From NCBI GenBank assembly GCA_037043015.1, contig CM073323.1:11343758-11407757 (forward strand): 64,000 nucleotides of DNA. The letters run 5' to 3'. The notes under the pieces were generated by a model. That model had not been told where the DNA came from. It did not search any database and saw only the letters and a list, made by a program, of their open reading frames with translations. How positions within the stretch are numbered: position 1 is the stretch's first letter; each line of letters begins with the position of its first letter. Origin of the DNA: Bryum argenteum (Eukaryota; Streptophyta; Bryopsida; Bryales; Bryaceae). The position numbers and the translations under genes were made by a program. Below are positions 36,161 to 45,517 of this stretch, piece by piece.

Positions 36161-39091
36161 TTTTATCTATAGTGAGTGTATGTAAACATGATTTTTTATA
36201 CTCATAGGACATGTAGAGCCTATAGAAGAATTTGACTTTTCACATGGAAGTATATTGAAATTCTAAAGCAAAGAATGTGTTATGATAGTAACAAAGAACT
36301 ATTGTATTGAGAATCCAATTGGTGAGAATATATGGTGAGAATGTTGAAGGACCAAGCATGTTTCTGAGCCTTCACAACCAAAAACTTTGATCTTATGACT
36401 ACTTTGTGCAAGTTGAGGTATGATTTTATTTTTTTGGTATTTCCAACCGTAAGATCTTCGAGATAACTACTAACTAAGGCCATGTTGAGTTTCAGTTGTT
36501 GAATCTTTACCATTCGTGAAATTTTTACGTTCAAAATCTATGCGAAAGTTTTGTTTGCAACATATCAAAGGTTGCTTTTGTTAATTGTAGAGGTTGCCCT
36601 TGTAAAATTGGTAATCTTTTTGACTAGGGGAACTTTGGAACTCAAGTAGTGATATAATTATGAAATTATTTTCAAATATACAATTCTAGAAAAGACTAGT
36701 CTCACACGTGGCCAAACAACCGTTTCTGAGCTTGAGAACTAAAATCTGCTTTGAAAAAATTCCTAATTTGGGAATTGACTTTGAAAATTCTCACACTTAC
36801 ACCTTGTAGTGTAGGGGGCACCTAGTAAAAAATCTTAGGAGAAAATTAAATTGAATCCCTTCATTTAAGTTGTCGGAAATTGCAAAAGCTACTTTTTACA
36901 TCCTTGATCCTTTAGGAGTTAATACCTTTTCTTTGCTAAGAAAACAATGACTTGGAGAAATATGAATTTTAATTTTTGATGAGATTTGAATTTTTTTGCA
37001 ATTTAATCCATTTTGAGAGATTTTGTATAAGTTGATGAGGATATACTGAAATTTTGAACATATTGTGATTTCGTACTTTGTTAAATGGGTTGTTGTATTT
37101 ACAATGTTCACATACATGCAACATTCTTCACTTGGAAGTGTATACAATCAAATGTCACTACTACGTGCACGACTGTTTTGACATTGTAGTGCCAAATAGT
37201 TAGTGAAATTTAAATTCGTGAATTTGACTCACCTACTTTGTTTAAGTTGGGTGTCTTAAAGTACAAATGTAAGTGATTTAAAATTAATATTTGGAAGAAA
37301 TTGGCACTTCCAAAAATGATATAGATTTTGCATCGTTGCCATGCAAGTGCAGGTAATCATTTTCAACCCTGTGATTTCTTTAACTCCATATTCCAAAGGT
37401 TCTATAAAATCTTGAAAAAATGAAGAGCTCAATCGTAAAGAAGTACTGCAAATGACCCACTAGGGTGAACTTTGAGGTTAACTGCCATTGTATCCATTGC
37501 AAACATTCCGGACTGCACTATTTTAGAAACACCTACTAATCTCACTTCAAAAATCAGAACACAATCTAGAGTAGTATAAGTGTAATGATTCAAATATGTC
37601 TTCTACTTCGGCCAGCTTTACATTAGAATCCAGAATCCTCGTGCCAAACTCCACTTAGGCCTTAGCCTATACTTGAAAGGCAAATGCTTTAACTATCAAT
37701 AGATTCTTGGAAGAAATATGTTACTCTGAATGGAATTGGTCTACATGTGCACTAGGTTAATCTTTGCAATATCATATCATTTGTGAAAAGAAGCTTCATA
37801 TACAATCAAGGATGACTATTTTGCATCAATGTACTTAAATATATTCAAAAATATTCCAAACTTATACACATCAAACATAAAGTTTAGATGTGAGGAGAGA
37901 GTTCAATCAATGTTTGATCAAAATTGATAACAAAGCTTGATCAAAATTTCAAACTGAAATCAACCATGTCCATGTGCATGAAATAAAACATACTATGTGG
38001 TATGGTATTGACTACATTTTTGTGTATCTTATGTTGTATTCTTAATTATTCGAACTCATAGAACTCACATAGGTAAAGATTGTACGTATAATATTTAGGC
38101 ATATCTATTCAGGGAACCTCAAAGGACATTTTGCAATAAATTTGATAAAAATTGAGTTGAAGCATGCAAATCTCATTGAAAGTTGACCCACTCGAGCCCA
38201 TCTCAAGATCAAAGGGTTCAATAATGATACGTAATTGGTTGTGGTTTTTCAAGTTAATGGTCCCCCGGATTTATTGTTAGGATCACCTCATTGAGGTAGG
38301 CTTGACTAAAATCCCTAGGGCCTTTATCATCGTGTCGTTTTGTTGCCACCGAGGACAAAAGTGTTGTTCATGTTATTCTTTCATTTTCTTGTCCCTTCGA
38401 CTCAAATCTGCAAGCGTTTCTTGGCTTCTCAGCTTCTAAGCCTCCCGTTGGATCAAGTTTGATTCTCTTGTAGCCTTACGAACGGACACTATATTCACAC
38501 TCGCCCCTTAGAAAGGGACAGGAGTTTCTATATATCTGTTTGATTCTCTTGACTTCCTGACTCTAATGCACAACTGCCCTTAGTTCACTCATGCACAAAA
38601 CTTACTAGCATGGCTAACTTCACTTCAGATTTGCCATGCTGAAATTTGAGCTATAAATGAGCAGGGTACCTTCCAGCATTTCATAACGGCTGCCTCCTGC
38701 GCCTACTTTTCCAATTTTCGTAGATCCTTCAATTGCATGCGAAGTGACACTTTGGGTTGAAGGATTGAATGCGCCACTTTCAAGGCACGCACCACGGAAA
38801 CCCACCAAGAATGCATCCTGCGGAGCTCCAGGGGTAGCTCACAGTGATTCTGAATCGAGAGAGGGTTTTGTTCAAGGTTTCTCTTGTAGGCAACCCCTGA
38901 AATTGCATTGCACAATCGGAATTGCATTGCATGCGATCATCGGTACTTACTGCTTTTAGGTCTTGATACCACGCAAAGCTTGATGAATCGGGTTTGAACT
39001 TCGATCTTGAAGCAGGGAGGAGCTTCCGCGATGATCTTGATTCTAGGTCACAGTAGCAAATTCATCGCGAAACGAGAGCGAGTTTCGATCG
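36161..39091. other. AT-rich intergenic DNA upstream of the DCD gene
   Basis: Mostly featureless AT-rich DNA to 38400. It then holds a solo end of the 35731-36160 MITE family (about 38466-38525) and a short DCD-like coding remnant (about 38787-38823). The last 100 bp are presumably DCD promoter or leader. Confidence 0.45.
38787..38823 (+). pseudogene. Short DCD-domain remnant
   Basis: The sequence around ACCACGGAAACCCACCAAGA matches the DCD gene downstream (ACCACGGAAACCTACCAAGA, about 39734) and continues as ATGCAT in both. It would encode TTETHQEC against TTETYQEC in the gene. It stops after about 37 bp and no wider homology is apparent, so it looks like a decayed duplication. Confidence 0.45.
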
Positions 39092-40436
39092 ATGGGTAGC
39101 TATGCCAATACCAATGAGGCCTCTTACAGGTATGGAGGAGTGGGTGAATCTTTCCCAGCGGCCGGGTTGTTTCCCCCACCTCCTAGCAACGAAACGGTAC
39201 CGCAGGGAGGAGGAGCTTGGGTGGATACCAATGAGACTCCGTATTGGTATGTAGCAGTAGGTGAATCTGGCCCAACTTTGTTACCGGCGCCGCTCTCAAG
39301 TAGGTATAGCAGCGAGATACTAACGGGGAGAACAAGCGACGGAGGTCCTTGGGCTAATCACCAAGATGGTGTCTCACGCAATTTCGACAATGCTTCTTCG
39401 TTTGGGGTATTGCACACCAGGGCCGGCGGTAATCCTCCTGTAGACAATGGCGCTTACCGCAATATGGCCGCCTCTTTGTTAGGTAGTCCTCCTGTAGACA
39501 AAGGCGCTTATCACAGTACGCCCTACAGAACGAGTCCACCAGATTACAGGGCTGACTTGACCGAAGGTTATGTACCTCAGTTCGTGGTGCCGCGAGCTTC
39601 CCATGATTATAGGCCCGAGGGAGAGATCTATCCTGCTCGCAGAATTGACGGGGAGTCAAGCCCTCCAAGAACTCGACTGAGGTTGTCCTGGCAGCCTTCT
39701 CCTCCTCCTCTACCAGGAATGATCTTCGGGTGCACCACGGAAACCTACCAAGAATGCATTCGACTGCAGCTCTTCGGCTTGCCCTCTACGAACATCGCCA
39801 TGGTATCAATTAATCTCTCGCACTACATCGCGTTCTAGAGTTCCCCACATCGAAACTTCAATCGCTGAAAGCTTGCTTGTGATGCAGGTGAGGCGTGTCA
39901 TTCCCGGCTCCAAGCTTTTCCTCTACAACTTCCGGGAGAAAGAATTGTCAGGAATCTTCGAGGCTACATCGTGCGGTGACTCAGATCTGGTACCGACTGC
40001 GTTTCGGCGATGGGGCTCTTATCCAGCTCAGGTCTCTCTCTCTCACTCACTCCCTCACTCACTCTTTCACTCACTCACTCACTCTAATGCAGAATTTCCT
40101 GATGCAGGTTAGAATCCGTTTGCTACAGAAGTGTCCAAATTTGCCACTCTCGGTGTTCAAGGTTGCCATTATCGACAATTTCTATGATAAGTGGAAGTTT
40201 CGGTATGGCTTGAACGAAGCACAGGTGAAGCTCCATGGCCATCGATCAAACGACTGCTTCTTTTTCTTGATGATTGCTTCAAATTCTCAATGCCTCTTTT
40301 TGTTGCTTGCTTGCAGGTGCGGGATTTGATAGAGCTGTTTAGGTTAGAGGCAGACAATTGGGATCGCGAAGAGCAGCAGCAGGAGATGCATACAACACAC
40401 AGGATGAGCTCTCTGCTCAACATCAACACGAGATGA
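39092..40436 (+). CDS. DCD (Development and Cell Death) domain protein
   Basis: The DCD domain is plant-specific and occurs in proteins induced during development, stress and programmed cell death; its molecular function is unclear. Exons: 39092-39802, 39888-40031, 40108-40224, 40317-40436, together 363 aa with all phases intact. The domain covers about residues 208-345: PGMIFGCTTETYQECIRLQL, then FGLP, VIPGSKLFLYNFREKELSGI, then FEAT, YPAQVRIRLLQKCPNLPLSV, and a closing EAQVRDLIELF. The N-terminal ~205 residues are low-complexity, rich in Gly, Pro, Ser and Tyr, with internal duplications (NPPVDNGAYRN / SPPVDKGAYHS and ANTNEASYRYGGVGES / VDTNETPYWYVAVGES). The C-terminal tail after the domain is only about 20 residues. 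Function beyond the domain is unknown. Confidence 0.88.
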
Positions 40437-42385
40437 ATTCTCTCTCTGCAGCAAACCATTGGTTGTGGACGAGCTCTTAGCTTCATGTGAATTTCTTTTT
40501 GCCAGTATCAGCAAGACTATCATCTCCTCAGTAGAAAGGACTGAACTTTTAGAGTTGCGAGCTTCATTATCAATGTCTGCCATCATTCAATTTGTGCTAC
40601 AAGCTGTTGAAAGCTTGCTTTTGGCATGCAATCATGCTGGAATTGGTTCGTGAAGGTCAGTGTATTCTTGTTTTTGCAAGTTGAAGGAGATCTTTAACAT
40701 TTTGGAGGAATTGGAGTTTGTACTCTGGTTGATGCTGAGTATACTTATCATGGGTAGAATGGGATTTCGGTTATCAGTGGCCATCAGGATATTAGCATTA
40801 CGAACGGACACTTCATTCACGCCGGCCCCTAGAAAGGGACCGGAGTTTCTATCTATCTGGTTAGAATGGGAAGAATCTTACTTATAATCACATGACGGGA
40901 AGGAATTTACATACACTTGTAGATATGTTCAATAGGACATTAGTTTAACAAACTCTTCAAGTGGGTAGAATAATTGAACAAGAGTAAAAACTTAGAACAT
41001 GTTTATGTAAATCAGTGTATCTAACACTAATTATCAAATTTAGTGTAGTTAGATAACACCCTGTGTCTTTTCAGCTCAAAATCCCATTGGTCAAATAACA
41101 CCCTATGTCTTTTTAGCTCAAAATCCCACTAGTCAAATAACACCTTGTGTCTTTTTAGCTCAAATCTTTGTATGCACGTTCGTTTTTATTTTTATTTTTA
41201 TTGTTAAGATTTATTTCTATGAATTCACTTTTGAGTTTATATGAGTGTACACTACGCACACTTCTATAAAGAAGTGAGTGTTGAAATAATGCACGAACAT
41301 AATTTGATTATATAAGTTTTCTCATCACGTAGGTAAGGTATAAGGTATAAATACCACCAGAGAATATAGTCCCACCATAGCTATTACCATGTACAATATC
41401 TTGTAACAAATCTTTGCAACCATTTTGTGATGTGTTGAAATTCTCTTATTCGTTTCCAATGCAAGAGGATTCTATGAGATCTCTCCTATTAAATCTTTTG
41501 CATTACAGACCCTTCATGTGTTTATAAAATGTCAATGTCAAAAAATGAGATTTCTATTTTTGGGGAATAATTTTATCTTATTCACTTAGTTTTATAAAAA
41601 ACTATTGAGGAATATGTATGATGTTTTTTAAGAATTTGATCGCACCAATTTCTAAGATACAACATTGTTCACATTCTTGGTATTGCAAACTATATAGCTA
41701 AAATTCTCCTCCATGTGGCTCCAAAGTATTTTTGCAGTTTCCATTCTTTCATACTCAGACGCTTATAACAGATCAAATTTTGATCAAATAAAGTAAACTA
41801 AGGTATTAGTACAAAGCTATAGCAATGTAAGAGTCCAATATGATACGGAATTTATAAATTGTCTTTTTTATTAGCAACTATTAATGAATAAAGTACAGCA
41901 CCTACATCCACCAAGTTCTACCACCTTGAGCTAGTATCGAGCTTCCATTTAATTTGGCATTGTAGGAATCAACTTCCTAATACTTCCTTGAGGCTTAACC
42001 TTTTATGCCAAATTGGCTAATGTCTACAGTTTGTTTTTATTTTGTGATTTATTTCTTAGTATTACTTTGCTTTTACATGTCCTATATGGAATTGAGTTTA
42101 AGTAAAGTCGGTGGTCAATAAATAATCTTTTACACACCATTTGGAACATAGTTCCAACATTCAAGGAATTTACAATCTCACAAAGTTGACTTAAAGAGCT
42201 CTTAAGAAAAATATATGTACAATATCTTGACAAAAACAATTTCACAATTTTCTAAGATATGTTTCTAAGTAACATACTCTCCAAGCAAGTATTCGCATTT
42301 GTGAATACTCAAACTTTGTGAATACCCAAAAATAGATAATGCTAGAGAATGGGGAGAGATTGCAAGCTGGGACTGCAAGACTTGT
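40437..42385. other. DCD 3' flank and repeat-rich spacer
   Basis: A solo end of the 35731-36160 MITE family lies at about 40788-40845, and a 42-bp tandem repeat follows at 41053 (listed separately). The rest is AT-rich with no gene visible. Confidence 0.45.
41053..41167. repeat. Tandem repeat, 42-bp unit, about 2.7 copies
   Basis: The units begin ATAACACC(C/T)TGTGTCTTTT or close variants at 41053, 41095 and 41137, each followed by AGCTCAAAATCCCA. The divergence is small, indicating a recent local duplication. Confidence 0.75.
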
Positions 42386-42907
42386 TAGAGCATCCTCAAT
42401 GGACACTCAATAAGCTTCCTCTGAAGCAAATTCTATCTTTTGACTGATTTAAAATTAGAAATTAAAATTATCATCATTAGAAGCGCATGTAAATAAACGT
42501 GAGATATTTCTCAAGAAATTTTTTTGGTTAATTGGGGCGTAGGTGAAATTCCTTATTGAAAATACCACATTTTCAAAATTTAGAGAGAGTGCACCAAATC
42601 TTGCTTAAAAAGTAGGTGACCCCCCCTTATTCCCTCTATATTTCTAAAATTTAGAGGGATTGTGTGAGGATCTTCCCATTTTTAAGCAAGATTTGGTGCA
42701 CTCCCTCTAAATTTTGAAAATGTGATGTTTTCAATGGGGGATTTCACCTACGTCCCAATTTCACAAATTTTTTTCTTGAGAAGTATCTCACGTTTATTTA
42801 CATGCGCATCTAATGATGATATTTTTAATTTCTAATTTTAGATCAGTCAAAAGATAGAATTTGGTTTAGAGGGAGTGTATTCCGTGTCCATTGAGGATGC
42901 CCTTAGA
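42386..42907. mobile_element. Foldback MITE with ~220-bp arms
   Basis: The left arm (about 42390-42612) and right arm (about 42678-42903) are inverted copies over their whole length and are separated by about 65 bp. The ends read GCATCCTCAATGGACAC and its complement, and a TTAGAG motif stands at both outer edges, possibly the target duplication. Transcription would give a long near-perfect hairpin, a plausible small-RNA precursor. Non-coding. Confidence 0.8.
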
Positions 42908-43065
42908 GGGTATTGTACATGCAAAAACAAAGATGTCAATGTAATGTACGACCAAAACCCTAACTACTATGCTTACAAGAACTACCCTACAAACCAAACC
43001 CCCTACATCCCCAACATCAATTTGAAAGTATGATTTATAAGAACTCATGTTGTAATGACAGGTTC

Positions 43066-43356
43066 TCACATAATACCATTGAGAGAAAGATAAAAAAAAT
43101 ACCAACCTCTCATTGACAATATTAATAATATGAGCAAAGGATTGATAGTTGAAAAACTAATAGTGATTGTAGCATATGCCAACGCATCTACATATCTTCC
43201 TTTTATGAAAATCCTAAAATCCAAACTTAAATACCAAATCAAGTAATAAAATAGATTTAGAGAAATAGAAACAATTTCTAAATACCATGCCATGTCTATA
43301 ATATCACACAAAAGAAATATAGAAAGCCGAGAGCCACGGCTAGCAACAATTACCAA
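43066..43356 (-). CDS. Hydrophobic small ORF in a repeated element, copy 1
   Basis: The open frame encodes about 96 residues that are mostly hydrophobic, with two or three possible membrane segments. It shares SIFLLCDIIDMAW, FRIFIKGRYVDALA and ITISFSTINPLL with the frame at 59545-59790 on the other strand (SIFLLCNIIDMAW, FRICIEGMYIDALA, ITISGSTIQPLL). Conservation at protein level in two copies hints at a coding element. I recognise no family. It could also be a non-coding repeat that happens to be open. Confidence 0.3.
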   Translation of the reverse strand: MVIVASRGSRLSIFLLCDIIDMAWYLEIVSISLNLFYYLIWYLSLDFRIFIKGRYVDALAYATITISFSTINPLLILLILSMRGWYFFYLSLNGIM

Positions 43357-43779
43357 AATCCAACAACCGATAAAGCTTTTTTAACAAAAACTTTGAACTA
43401 CTATTTTTTTTGAATTGCACGTCAAAAAATCTCAATGATGCCGTTGCCTGCAAAAAACTCTATACTATTTTAGTAAGGTGCTCAAGAATGATTCAATTAT
43501 AAGCACAAGAAATCCATGAAGTTGTTATTTGTGTAAGCATTTTTCGTACATGGGACAATTAGTAGAAAGATGGAGTATTGTGGAAGCATCACTTCAAGAC
43601 TCTTCTACAATGAGTTATGAATTTTCAAAGTTGGAAATTTAGATGTATCTAAACCGATGCCCTAAAATAAGTACATGATATTATTGTATGGACGAAGCTA
43701 TTATGTACCTGTTGTACGTGGAAGCTATTGTGTACATGCTGTGTAGAGAAGCTATTATGTACCTTTGAGTGAAGCTTAA

Positions 43780-44705
43780 CCCCTAAAAATCCAGGAAAAC
43801 CGATTCAGTTTTCTGAGATCTTGGGCAGCTCATTTTAAGCATTTAAATTGATATTTTTGCCTAAGATTTTTATTGGGTGCTCCCCATACAGTAATGTGTA
43901 TGTGGTAAAATTTTCAAAGTCAAATTTTAATTTTATAACCTTCACCTAGAAATTTTAGGTTTCAAGTCCAAAACGGGCAGTTTAAAATATTTTTTTAATT
44001 TTTTTTTTTCTAAAGAAATATGTTCATTACCAAATGACTATTCAAATTCCAAAGTATCTGAAGTAAAAACGTTTACCAATTTTACAAGGGCAGCCTCCAA
44101 AACTTTCAAAAACAATCTTCACAATTTCTAGTAATTTTACAATTTTTTCTTTCAAAAATTGCCAAAATTCGAGATTTTGGATTTTTTCCAAGATTTTTTT
44201 TTCAAAACTCACATTATCATAAATGCACCTTCTCACCGTCAAGATTTTTCTCAAACTAAATATAGCATACATGGTGCTTGTTTTACTATATGGTTGTTTT
44301 TAGACCTTCCTTCATAAAATATTTTACATTAAGGTCAAAAAGTGGAATTGGTCTCTAAACTTTTGCATGAGCATACCCAACTTGATTACCTACATGAAAA
44401 AAAATGAGGGAAAAATATTTGGAATAACAATCATCAAGTTGCCCTTGGCACCATTTAGACAATGCCTCTCACGCAGCGGCAAAAAAAACTGTTGGTCAAA
44501 CTTTGATTGTTATGATCTCACAAATGACAAACATCCAACGGTTGAAATTTTGACCAGTACTTTTTATACAAGTTAGGTACAAGATCTTACGGTTCAAAGT
44601 CTAAAACCGGAAAAAAAAGTTTCTCCATTTCCCCATTTCCCAACGAAGGTGAAAAATGGCAGTTTTTGGTTCCGGAGGTCGAGGAAACCCCTAGATTTTT
44701 AGGGT
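43780..44705. mobile_element. TTAA-flanked element, family C, 926 bp
   Basis: TTAA at 43776-43779 and 44706-44709 flank the ends CCCCTAAAAATCCAGG and, read inward, ACCCTAAAAATCTAGG. A second copy (58601-60316) matches almost end to end. No coding frame is shared. It shows the same PiggyBac-like signature as families A and the MITEs, with a distinct sequence. Confidence 0.65.
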
Positions 44706-44709
44706 TTAA

Positions 44710-45517
44710 TAGAGCTCCATTATGGATCCTTGTTCATTTTAGACCACAACACAATATATTCCAAGGCAACGTGAATAAAATCTGTATCCAAGTAAGGTGA
44801 CCAATTTTCAACACGAAAAATCTACAAGGATGTCACCAGTGCAAGCAATTTTCGTGCATGGGGAAATTTAGTAGAAACTAGAGCAAGTGGAATCATTATT
44901 TTCTTAAATTTTTACATTGAGTTATAAATTACTGCAGTTGGAAATATAGGTGTTCTTAAAATGATGCCCTAAAGTGACACCCTGTAATGTTTGCAGCGAG
45001 TACATAGTACAAGCCATTATGTACATGTGAGTGAAGATTACTAAAGTTACCTTTTCGGCACTGCACCATTATTGACTGTTCTACTCTAAATCTTGTGAAA
45101 TCCATGGCTGTAGGTAAACAAGCTCACGGTGACCAGTGACCGCTCCAGCCGCCGCGCCCATAATAGCAAGCGCGTCAACATCCATGACAGCTGGAGCAGG
45201 AATGCCGCGTTCATAGGGGCCACAATTCTACAGGAGCACATTCAATAAGTTTATTCCCGCGGCCACCCACTCTCCTTCCTCGTTACTTCCCCTTCTTCCC
45301 TCTCCTTTCCAGATTTGCCCTCCCGCGCATCGCCATAGCCATCCATCTTCTCCTCCATTCCTTTCCGCCATAGCCATCTCGTCCATCCCTCCCTCCCCCT
45401 CGCGACACACGACGAACTTCCTTCCTTCCTTCTTCAAACTCTCATCGACTTCGATCTTGGCGCGGAAGTCTCATCCCACGGCGCGCTTTATGTACCCGCC
45501 GTCGGTACCGTACAACA
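44710..45517. other. Spacer and MAF1 promoter/leader
   Basis: The first ~400 bp are AT-rich. From about 45130 the sequence becomes GC- and pyrimidine-rich (CCTTCCTTCCTTC runs near 45420), as expected for a plant 5' UTR or core promoter. No TATA box is clear. Confidence 0.45.
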
